A stretch of DNA of 64,000 nucleotides from Prinia subflava (taxonomy: Eukaryota > Chordata > Aves > Passeriformes > Cisticolidae). Below are positions 10,719 to 19,900 of the stretch, in pieces. The notes under the pieces were generated by a model. The model saw only the letters and a list, made by a program, of their open reading frames with translations, was not told the DNA's origin and made no database searches. A program made the translations under genes and the position numbers. Each line of letters begins with the position of its first letter. The stretch's first letter is position 1. The DNA is taken from positions 54,068,312-54,132,311 of the forward strand of contig NC_086283.1 in the NCBI RefSeq assembly GCF_021018805.1. The letters are read 5' to 3'.

Positions 10719-10868
10719 GGCACCGCTGTCTGGGGCCGGCACCGCTGTCTCGGGCCGGCACCGCTGGCACCGCTGTCTCGGGCCGGCACCGCTGGCACCG
10801 CTGTCTCGGGCCGGCACCGCTGGCACCGCTGGCTCGGGTCGGCACCGCTGGCACCGCTGGCTCGGGTC
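10719..10868 (+). repeat. GC-rich minisatellite, two 19-bp and four 28-bp units
   Basis: The array is built from two blocks, GGCACCGCT (9 bp) and GTCTCGGGCC or GGCTCGGGTC (10 bp). Two units have one 9-bp block (10719-10737, 10738-10756). Four units have two 9-bp blocks (10757-10784, 10785-10812, 10813-10840, 10841-10868). The last two share the variant second block, which points to unit-by-unit expansion. It ends about 180 bp upstream of the TATA box. It creates long meaningless open frames on both strands. Copy number is probably variable between individuals. Confidence 0.95.
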
Positions 10869-10909
10869 GGCGCGTGCCTGCGCCCCCTCCCCTCCCCCCC
10901 CCCCCGCCC

Positions 10910-10915
10910 CACGTG
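10910..10915 (+). promoter_or_regulatory. GADD45G: Promoter E-box CACGTG
   Basis: CACGTG follows directly after a CCCCGCCCC GC-box, about 170 bp upstream of the inferred start. It is a palindromic site for bHLH-ZIP (MYC/MAX/USF) or HES/HEY-type factors. Myc repression of GADD45 genes is known, but binding here is inferred from the motif only. Confidence 0.45.
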
Positions 10916-10936
10916 GCCTCCCGGCACGAGCCGCTC

Positions 10937-10944
10937 TTTCCCGC
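10937..10944 (+). promoter_or_regulatory. GADD45G: E2F-like site (TTTCCCGC)
   Basis: TTTCCCGC matches the E2F consensus TTTSSCGC exactly. It lies about 140 bp upstream of the inferred start, within C-rich, Sp1-like DNA (CCCCGCCCC at about 10902-10910 and 10948-10957). Motif match only. Confidence 0.45.
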
Positions 10945-10980
10945 CCCCCCCGCCCCGCGCTTCCTCTCCGGCGCGCGCCG

Positions 10981-10988
10981 ATTAGCAT
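10981..10988 (+). promoter_or_regulatory. GADD45G: POU/octamer-like site (ATTAGCAT)
   Basis: ATTAGCAT is the reverse complement of ATGCTAAT, a common octamer variant bound by Oct-1 and other POU factors. It lies about 95 bp upstream of the inferred start and stands out as an AT island in a GC-rich promoter. Oct-1 sites are known to mediate stress induction of the paralogue GADD45A. A similar role here is inference. Confidence 0.6.
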
Positions 10989-11017
10989 AATAAAGCCGCC
11001 CCTTTCTCCCCCGCCGG

Positions 11018-11022
11018 CCAAT
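11018..11022 (+). promoter_or_regulatory. GADD45G: CCAAT box (NF-Y type)
   Basis: CCAAT in the context GGCCAATGGGAG, 28 bp upstream of the TATA box. The flanks match the usual NF-Y preference (CCAATGGG or CCAATSR). The position, about 60 bp from the inferred start, is typical. Confidence 0.8.
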
Positions 11023-11049
11023 GGGAGCCCGGCAGGCGCCCGCGAGGGC

Positions 11050-11055
11050 TATAAG
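11050..11055 (+). promoter_or_regulatory. GADD45G: TATA box of GADD45G
   Basis: TATAAG in an otherwise very GC-rich stretch, 81 bp upstream of the ATG and about 31-33 bp upstream of the inferred start site. A TATA box inside a CpG-rich promoter fits an inducible stress gene. Confidence 0.85.
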
Positions 11056-11080
11056 TAGCGCACGCCTGCCGGCTGCTGCT

Positions 11081-11130
11081 TCAGAGAGCTCACGGGGTGG
11101 GCAGAGCGAAGGCTGTGCCGAGTAACTGCT
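11081..11130 (+). other. GADD45G: Predicted 5' UTR and transcription start of GADD45G
   Basis: The start of transcription is inferred near 11081-11083, where an initiator-like CTTCAGA lies about 31-33 bp downstream of the TATA box. This gives a short leader of about 50 bases with no upstream ATG. The exact start needs cap-based data. Confidence 0.6.
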
Positions 11131-12175
11131 ATGACTCTGGAGGAGATCCACGGACAGCAGCCCATGCCTGCAGGCAACGACTGGTACGTGCGGGTGGGCA
11201 CTGGGGAGCCGAGGACAGCGGGTAGCGGGCGGTTTCGGGGTGGCGGCGGCGGTGGTGGTGGCGGCACCGCTCTGACCCTGTGTCTTCTCCCGGCCCGCAG
11301 GATGCAGGGCGCCGGCACGGCCCTCCACGAACTGCTGGTGTCGGCGCAGCGCCGAGGCTGCCTCACCGCCGGCGTCTACGAGTCGGCCAAGCTGATGAAT
11401 GTGTAAGTAGGGCGGCGGGGACAGGGGGAGCGCGCAGGGCAGCCCGGCGGGGCTGCGGGGCGGCTGGCGCCGACCGCGGGACTCATCAGGCTGCTTTCCT
11501 CTTGCAGCGACCCCGACAACGTCGCGTTCTGCGTGCTGGCCGCGGACCAGGAAGACGAGGGGGACATCGCCCTGCAGATCCACTTCACTCTGATCCAAGC
11601 CTTCTGCTGCGAGAACGACATCGACATCGTGCGGGTGAACGACGTGGCCAAGCTGGCGGCCATCGTGGGGCCCAGCGAGGACTCCGGGGAGCCGCGGGAT
11701 CTCCACTGCATCCTCATCACGGTGGGTGTCCGGCGGGCGCTGTCCCCCCGGCGCTGCCCCGCAGTACCAGAGCCTCCCGGGGGCGGCCCCCTCTCCCGCT
11801 GCGGGTGGTCGGGTTCTGCGCCCAGCAGAGTGCTTGGCACACGGCGAGTCAGCTGAGTAGTAGGAGGAGAAGGAGGCAGAACTTCTCGTAACTTGGTTTC
11901 CTCCGCCGTCCGCAAGGGCAGCATCTCTGCTTCCTGTCTTGTCTGTGTCAGGACAGAAACTGTCTGGAAATGCCTCCAGTCCTCAGCTAATGCTTCTGTA
12001 AATATTATGATGACCTCAGCTGGCGGGCAGCACTCATGGTGTGCAACTTTTTTCTTTCTCGCAGAACCCGAATGAAGAAGGCTGGAAGGACCCTGCTCTG
12101 GAGAAGCTGAGTTTGTTTTGTGAAGAGAGCCGAAACGTCAATGACTGGGTGCCAACTATCACCCTGCCTGAGTGA
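11131..12175 (+). CDS. GADD45G: GADD45G, growth arrest and DNA-damage-inducible protein gamma; four coding exons, 159 aa
   Basis: Coding exons are 11131-11183, 11301-11402, 11508-11721 and 12065-12175 (stop TGA 12173-12175). All introns are GT-AG (117, 105 and 343 bp), and the joined frame is open for 159 codons, the length of human GADD45G. The start reads MTLEE. Exon 2 begins MQGAG and contains [11 protein letters not shown]. Exon 3 (residues 52-123) carries the acidic EDEGD stretch (67-71) and the core [18 protein letters not shown]. Exon 4 holds [20 protein letters not shown] and the C-terminal TLPE. The family has an L7Ae/L30e-like fold. GADD45 proteins bind MTK1/MEKK4, p21, PCNA and CDK1, and act in stress-kinase signalling, cell-cycle arrest and DNA demethylation-linked repair in nucleus and cytoplasm. 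The start has G at -3 and no upstream ATG. The N-terminal tail (about residues 6-18) differs most from mammals. Identification is from remembered family sequence and is very secure. Confidence 0.97.
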
Positions 12176-12740
12176 TCGTCACCTGGTGCACCGGGGAGGC
12201 TGAAACCTTTGTTGCATTCTCAACGTGCTGTGCGTTCACCAAAATGTGCAACAAGCTGCTGATTCCATGGATTAGCCTGGTCAAGAGACTGGATTAAAGT
12301 CACTCAGACTGGCATGCAGTGGGCTCTTACAGAGGAGAAAGAGGAAAACAGCTCATCTCAGCAGTGAGCCTCAGCAGGCTGCAACCGTGGAGAGGCTGAC
12401 ATACCATGGAACTGAAAGAAGTATTGCAAGTTTGGCTATGTGGAGCTGTTTCAGAAGGGAGAGAGAAAGTTGAGGGAAGTGGGCCAAAACTTTCCAGAAG
12501 GACTGGATAGAGCACTGTAACTAGGAACTGTTGGTGCTGTCTGCAAAACACAGGAGAAAGTATCAATATTTATGGAGTATTGGGGATTGGTTACTAAGAC
12601 AAATGCAGATATTCCAAAGCAGACAGGCTTCAACAGGCCTCTTGGGTCACTCTGCAGATCTGTTTTAATACTGCAATAACTTTTATTGAAATATTTGCTG
12701 CTATTGAAGCTTTCATAATAAATTTTTGACAATTAATTTC
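12176..12740 (+). other. GADD45G: Predicted 3' UTR of GADD45G
   Basis: Sequence from the stop codon to the predicted cleavage site just past the AATAAA. It is moderately AT-rich and has one ATTTA pentamer at 12568-12572, the type of element found in short-lived stress mRNAs. One copy alone is weak evidence of instability. GADD45 mRNAs are known to be rapidly induced and unstable. No ORF of interest is seen. Confidence 0.7.
12717..12722 (+). terminator. GADD45G: Poly(A) signal AATAAA of GADD45G
   Basis: Canonical AATAAA about 540 bases after the stop codon. It is followed at about 12740-12765 by a T/G-rich stretch (GGGAGTGTCTTGCTTGCTGG), as expected for a downstream cleavage element. Cleavage is expected around 12735-12745. 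Confidence 0.85.
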
Positions 12741-14032
12741 TGGGAGTGTCTTGCTTGCTGGGTGCGGGGAAGCATGTCACTGAAATACCACTGATGTTTT
12801 GCTTGTGTGCTGTAGTCAAAGATCTGCTCCACAGTAATGGAGTTATTGCTCAAATACTTTCCTGGGCTGGCTGAATGAAGTGCTGTGCTGTCCAAGTTGA
12901 TAATTCAACCTTTTACCCTCTTGCAACAGCTGCTTATCGCAACAGCTTGCAAGACTAAGGAGTCGCATGCCTAATGAGCTCACTTATTGTAATAGGAGGT
13001 CTTTGTAGTCTGGTGGAGGAACACAATGCATGTTAGAAACATGGATTTTTGGAATACAGACCTCCAGTAAATTGCATCATTGATTCTTAAATATGACTTA
13101 GATGCATTCAGAGCTGACGTGTTTCCACTTGACAGAAGCGGCTTAAACATGATGGGGGGGGCTGCAAAACTCCTTAGATGTCAAACACATCTAACATTTG
13201 CTTTGATTAGAATGACATCATTAAATCTGAAACTAGCAAATGATGAATAAACATCACATCTGCCACAAGCTGCTCTCTGATTGCCATATGCTGTAACAAT
13301 AGAAGCTGTCAGTCCAGAAGCCAATTTTGCGAAACCTAATTGCATGACAACGTCAAATTAAGTCCAAAACAATTTAAGGATAGTGTGGTCTTTTTTAGAG
13401 ATCCTGTCATGAAAAGTTAATATGGGTGGGTTGATTTGGCCCCATGTTAAAAGGGAAAACATCACCCCACTTTTTGTGCACAAACTATGGTGTATGCTCC
13501 AGGACCTGACACTGAAATGACACAGTAATAATCCCCTCTCCACAGAGCAAGAAAGTTAAACTACTCACTTCCTTTATAGGCACTAAAACCACTCAGTTGT
13601 CACAATTGCATTTCCTCTGGGCTGGCTTGCAGTGATTGACAGTAGCACTTGCTGAAAAGTGGTCATTTCCACTTGAGCAAGGGAAGCTAGTTGCTCTCAG
13701 TTGCATTGTTCCTGATAAGGGAAGTACAGATTCAGCTCCAGCATTCCTGGAATATGCTTCCTTGTACAGGATGTCTCTAGCAGTGTTTGGCCTCTGTTAC
13801 TGTGTCATGAGAGGCTGTAGGCTGGCAGCATAACCAGAGTTTGGACTGAGGTAAACACTACGGGGCCCTCAGACTCTGTAAGTACTTGGTTCTGCGCTTA
13901 AGATACAGGAGTTTCTGCACAGCCTGTTTTTCTACTTAACCTGCACTCAGCAACTGGTGTCTGTCTAGGACTTTTCTCAAAGTCACATAGAGAAGCAAGA
14001 GAATAAACAACTCTGGCAGCTGTGATAACAGA

Positions 14033-14076
14033 AACTGCCTTTAAGGCAGTTGCCTTGATACACAGAACGTATCAAG
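14033..14076. repeat. Two adjacent perfect short hairpins
   Basis: AACTGCCTT (14033-14041) and AAGGCAGTT (14043-14051) form a 9-bp stem with a 1-base spacer. Two bases later CTTGATAC (14054-14061) and GTATCAAG (14069-14076) form an 8-bp stem with a 7-base loop. Two in a row is unusual, though each is short. Confidence 0.85.
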
Positions 14077-15671
14077 TGCGGGTGCTTTATTAGACATTTT
14101 TATATTTTTCTCTTAGCAAATGCAAGTTTCTTCATTTTACAGCCAAGAAACATATTTCTGCTCTTTGCTTGGGGCCTAACCAGTACTCAGAGCCAAGAAC
14201 AGATTAAAGTGGACTGTTCTGAAATCAACTTTCATGTGAAGTATACGCAGTACTTCACAGCCTTGAGTGGTTAAACAAGCCTGAGAAGACTAAAGGAAGT
14301 TCTCACGCATGTATACAATTACATAAAACATTAAATTATAGCAGAGAGTAAGTGTAACTGGTCTGTTGACTGAGACAGTAAGCATAGATAGTGGTACCTG
14401 GTGGGAAGTTTAACTTTCCAGCTTTTATGAAGGGAGTATACTATGCAGCAAACAATGAAATTAAAGGGCCAACACCAAAATAACCTTGTGAGGATATTTC
14501 CTCTAGTCTCATAAAGGATGGTAGGAGGACCTTCTCTTTCAGCCTTGTGAAACTACAAGCTGTGTCCTATGAGAAGTACACGATTTTTTATTTTAGTGAC
14601 TTAAACAATCCTCCTGAAAATCCCTTCTTGATCACTGCAAATACACTGTCATGCGAATTGTACGAACCTGGGTTAGCCTGAAAATGTTATTAATACAGTG
14701 CTGCAACCAAAGGCATCTCTGATGTGCAAGTTATGTGCTGCTGCAAGTATCTGTAATGTTCAGCTCTGCTTAATGTAGCAAAAATTCAGCAGCTGGTATC
14801 TACATCTTTACATGCTCAAATATATAACTGTGCAAAGAGCAACTATACATTTGTTAAAGATAGAGAGTAGACTTGGGTATTATTGACTCTAGTGGGGACA
14901 GCTGGTCGGGAGATGGTTGGCCCACCAGATATCCAGGATGTTTTGTCAAGTACCTGGGAGATCTGGAGGTTGGGACACTAGTCTCTTGTGTCTGTGAGCA
15001 AGATGCCGCAAGTACTTTGCCTTCCCAGAAAGCAAAAGTACCCAGGAGAGAGGCACTGTGGGTTTCCAGAGCCACTGGGAGCTCTGCCAACATGCTGCTC
15101 TCCCAGCTGTGTTGCATAGTCTGCACAGGCTGGCTTGTGCTTTGCCATGGTGGCCACGTCAGAAGGTTCTGGGGAGGAGACATAAGGTAATAGATGTTAA
15201 TAATAAAAGTGGTTCTTCAGGACACGACCAGCTGAGGGACATGGCACAAGGTGCAGGACACGCAGTGGAGTTACAGAGTGGTGGTACTTCTCATGCTTTG
15301 CTTTCCATCAAACTCTTCACTTGTGTGCTACTAGGTGATAAAAACTGTGTATTTCAATACTGTCATCATCAGCTTTGGTGGTGTGCTGACTATATTTCTA
15401 GGTATATTTTTAAATGAAGTGATGCATGAAGTTTAATTTCAGTTTTTTTGAGCAATCATTCTGCATTTTTTCTGCATATCTATTTCACCACCTAATGGTA
15501 ACAACTGTCAGGAATTTCCCTTCATGTGTGGTTTTCTTCTCTTAATGGTGTTTTCTTCCTGTTACAGTTCTGTGCATGACTTTACCTTTCTCTCTTTGTG
15601 GTTATAGATAGTCATCTCTTCAGATGCCTGACAGTTTTATTTTATGTTAACTGCATTATCATCTTATCAAG

Positions 15672-15697
15672 ATATGCTAGTATGAATACTAGCATAT
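15672..15697. repeat. Perfect 12-bp palindrome with 2-nt centre
   Basis: ATATGCTAGTAT (15672-15683) pairs with ATACTAGCATAT (15686-15697) around GA. It is a near-perfect palindrome in AT-rich DNA. A related CATATGCTAGTTG occurs about 130 bp downstream, so a small family of related motifs is possible. Confidence 0.85.
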
Positions 15698-16878
15698 AGT
15701 TGTTGTAAACAATGCTTCCTCTTTTCCTATGAAGTAGAAAATACCGAAAAGGAAGATGATAAAGGGGATATTATGAAGAGGAAGGCAAACTACTGCACAA
15801 AATAAAGTTTCCATAAAATCTATGCATATGCTAGTTGATATAAACAGCGTTTATGACTCTGGATGCTCAGGGAAGGAGCTTAGATTTCTGCAGATTTCAG
15901 ACTGGTGGAGTTTTAGTTATAGGTGAAGGATGTTTAAATTAATGTAAGTTCTGTAAGGAGAAGATCTTTGCAAAATTACTAGCATCAGAAACGTGCCATA
16001 GCACCGCTGTCTGACACATAAGGGAGACCTGGCTCATCACAACACATCTATTTATGCCAGCTCTCAGATTCCCCTGACATCAGGAGGAAAGAGGAGTGTG
16101 TGCCCATGTTAGAACACGGCAAGTATGCAGACAGTATCTTACAAGTGGAAGCAAATGCCATCACATGTGTGTGCAAGAGAGATGTGTGGAGAAGGATGTG
16201 TGACCATTGTGTTCCTTGTAGGGGCACACGTTGTGGACAGCTGGGCTCATGACTATGCATGCACAGGACTTCATTCACTGCAGAAGCAGCAGTGGCAGAA
16301 TCCAAGGCTGGCGGAGGGATGGAGCTGTACAGACAGTACATGCACCAGAGTTTCTTTCTACAGGTTTTTATGATAACTGCTTTTCAGTCCTGCTTATTCC
16401 TTATCCATTTCATCATGGCAGCTATGATTTACTCACTTAGTAAAGTCTGAACATGCAACAATAGGATATTGAAAAAAACATGTTAATACTTCTTGTATCA
16501 TTATTTCATACTGAATGAGTGAATACTTGTATTTTTCTGCATCATTCTGCAATGAGATAGTGTTATACACAACAACATTCTGACCATTGGAATGTATGTG
16601 AAATATTGATTTGAATGTATTGGTATCTTTAAAAGTATGATCACATCCCATACATCACAGTTATAGTGGTTATAATATCTCCTCCAGTCTTCCACTGCAC
16701 TGGCATATGACTATTTTGCAATGCTTATTTTCTTTTTATGCCTGAAAATTATACAAAAGTTATTTCCTTCCCTGTGTGTAATCCTCTCTGTAGAGCTGAC
16801 TTTACTTTGAAATCATGACACTGCAATGTTAGTATCAACACATACTGCTAATTCAAAATTAGTTTATTCAACTATTTT

Positions 16879-16952
16879 TCTTGTTTGTTTGTTTGGTTGG
16901 TTTGAGTGTTTACAAGTTTTTGTTTGTTTGGTTGGTTGCTTGCTTGCTTTTT
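16879..16952 (+). repeat. (TTTG/TTGG)n low-complexity tract
   Basis: Two short blocks of TTTGTTTGGTTGG steps ending in TTGCTTGCTTGC. Simple repeat only. Confidence 0.9.
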
Positions 16953-19900
16953 TCTCCTGGAAAAAAATTGGAGATTTCTCCAATCTCTCTGGATTGGAGA
17001 CATGGCTATAGAAAATAATATGAAGTTTAGTTTCTGTTTTTATATTGTCTTTGTGCTATAACTGGCAAGAGAAAGGTTACATTTTAAAAATTATTATTTT
17101 GATAAAAGCTATTATAACCTTGATAGGAAGTCCCATGTATTATAATCCATTGCAGAATAGTGACAAAATTTAACGAAGAACATGTAATATGAATTTTAAT
17201 ATCACAAGGAATTTCTGTCCCACTAGACTCTGAATTAAAGAATTTTTCAGAGTGGAGAATTTGAGTTTTGCTTTCTATTCCCTTTTTGGGGGTATCTAAG
17301 CTGTAGGAACCTAGCTTTCACATCCTATTGAAGCCAACATGAAGCAATGGTTCTTAGTAACTTCTATTTAAATGTATAAATATCTAAGGCCCAAAGTTTC
17401 AAGTTTGTACCTCAGAAACAAGACATATACTAAGTGTATTTAGATACAATATGCTCAACTGTGAGCCCAAAGCTAAAACTCTCCAGTCAATCAACTTATT
17501 TAGCTGTATAGCCACAAACTTGCTTACCAGTTTGAGGCTTTTCTCCTCTGCTTAAAAATGTGCACTGTAAGGGCACAGCTGCACTAAATGTTTTAGCTTT
17601 GCTCAGTCAAGTGGCTGGAATGAATTTGTGGCTCTTCTCCTGCTAGCCTGCTTTGGTTCACACAGCAAGCAGAGCTGGACCATGCAAACAGGATTTCTCT
17701 TGGAAGAAATCAAGCCAGAAGACATACTCCAAGGGACCATCTAATGCTTTCCATCTGCCATTGCGCATTCAGTTCACGGGACCACACTTGAGGTACATAC
17801 AGTACTATTATTTGCTGATTAAGAGTAAATAGGCAAGTCTTGGCAGTCAAAAAAAGAGAAGTACGTTGCCCTACTTTACACAAAAGAAGTGATTTTAGTG
17901 TAATACACATACCAATTTGTTTTAAACAATTGCATGCTCTTGAATTAACAGGGTTAAAAATCTGCTTTGGCAGCAGCTTGCTGCATTTAATTGTTTCTGA
18001 GGCAAGAACGATGAATGGGACTATTTCTAGAAGTGGCTGCCAAAGGTAGTTTTTGTAATAGGACAGCACTGCCCAACTGGCAGCGTCAGGACAGCTTTGC
18101 CTGGCCTGATGCCTTTGTGCCTGAGGAGCAGGTGGCTTCATGAGCCTTGCGTGGTGCTCCCGCCCTGCTGCTGTGCCACCCCAAAGGACAGGCAGGCACT
18201 GCATGAATCCTGTGCTGGCCAAAGCAGGGGCTGCCCCTGTGAGGAACCCCAATTGCCACTCATTATGCAGCTGGACTTTCCACACAGGTGCAATGGTACA
18301 AAATACTTGCAGATGATTTCCAGGTGACATGAGGATGAAGAGGACCATACCCCAAGAGAAAACCTTGCCTTAAGATGTGAATCCCTGAATTAAGTTGTAG
18401 CAATGTCACAAACAATTTCTAAAATATAATAAGTACAAGGTGATGCCTCTTATTGCATGGTAGGAGATTGTAGCTACCAAGTGAGAGTGGGATCTTACAC
18501 CCGTGCCACAATTGGTCTTGTCTTTGGTCTTGTATAACATTTCTGTGCTTTTTATCTGCCTGTATTTAAATCAACCTGCTTACTCTAATCTATTTTTCCA
18601 GATATAGGAGTAAATGCAACAAAAAAATGCATAATGTCACTAGGTGCTTCTGTGCTGTTGAAGGCATGTTTATGGTATGTGAGGAATGAAGCTGTATGGT
18701 TAAAAATAGAAGGATGGTAAAGCACTTCCCTTTTCCCAAAGCACCAGTCGCATTTTTCGCTAATGCAGAGATTCTCTCTGTCTCACATTCTGCTCTGTTT
18801 CTGTAGTGCTATAAAAAGAAATGTTCTGTAGCTCTTCAAGCAAATTGAGGATGAAGAAAACAATAGCAAGAACTGCATGGTTTGTACTAAATGACCATCT
18901 TACCTGAAAGCTCCACCTGCTGCAAAGGAGTAACAGGAGGACTGTACACAACCTTCCTTGTCTGGGGTTGGAATCACTCACTCCCACTGATACCAGGCTC
19001 AGCCTTGCATAGGTTACTGCCTCACAAAGTCAGACTGTATTGTACAAGTGTAAAAACAGGTGCTTTTGATTGTGTTATGGGGCCATGGGTAATAGAAGCA
19101 TGCTTTCTGCCCATTAAATGTGATGACAGAAATTGTTCCAGGTCTCTCCAACCATCTGGCTATCAAGTCTAATTTAGAGCAAAGGTAGATTGCATGGCTG
19201 TCTGGAAAAAGAAGTTTTCCATTTCTCAATCTGGTTTCTTGATTTAAATAACTTTTTAAAAGTGCTGCTTGTTTTCTTTTATAACAACAAGATCAGCTTT
19301 CAGGCATATAGCCATTCTCCATGGCCTGTAACACACCATGTGAAAATATAATTTAATTGGGAAATATGTTGTGTTTTTATCCCCATGCTAAGGTACATAT
19401 TGAATTTTATAATATTTTTCTTCTGTTTAAGATACGTAAAATATGTAAAATAATTCCTAATTTAGAGCTATGCCATGAGAAGGACTGGAAGAGCTGGGTG
19501 GCTAAATAAAAAAAAATGGATAAATAACACTAGCACTGAATCATGGTAGTTGTACTTGTAAAATAATTCAGACATATTTCCAGAAGAGAAACATTGCATT
19601 TAACTAAACATAGTACACATATCTTTGTAGGGTGTATGGAAATAACTTCTCACCCTTAAGCATTTGTTCATACACACATGGGAAGAAGATGCAGCATTAT
19701 TCAAATCTGACACTATATAAATAGGCTTGTATTTTGTCTCTGTGTGTTCTGCTCCATCTTTTGTCAGAAGAAAATTTACCACTAGAACACTGCTGCAGAA
19801 TGGAACTCCCTAGTTTGCCTCTCTCAGCAAGCCTGCCTTTTTCAATAGAAGAAACAAACCAATAAACTTGATACTGTGCTGTGAAGGTCTGCGTGTGTTG

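Larger units (their letters stand above)
10640..11830. promoter_or_regulatory. GADD45G: CpG-rich promoter block over the 5' half of GADD45G
   Basis: Dense CpG and very high G+C from just after the ATT microsatellite, through the minisatellite, the promoter, exons 1-3 and into intron 3. It contrasts sharply with the AT-rich DNA on both sides. Intron 1 carries a short CGG/TGG run at about 11239-11264. Boundaries are by eye. Confidence 0.85.
12741..16878. other. Non-coding DNA directly downstream of GADD45G
   Basis: No exons or repeats recognised apart from the short hairpins at 14033-14076 and 15672-15697. The part at 12900-13390 has enhancer-like motifs, described under findings. Confidence 0.6.

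Noticed and set aside
10503..10985. Poly-Ile frame with alanine/glycine-rich end
   Set aside because: Created by the ATT microsatellite and the minisatellite.
10606..11706. 366-codon minus-strand frame across the GADD45G promoter and exons
   Set aside because: It is antisense to GADD45G coding exons and the minisatellite. GC-rich DNA has few stops. No independent protein features.
11280..11891. 203-codon + frame overlapping GADD45G
   Set aside because: Wrong frame through exons 2 and 3 that reads through introns. The spliced GADD45G frame explains the sequence.
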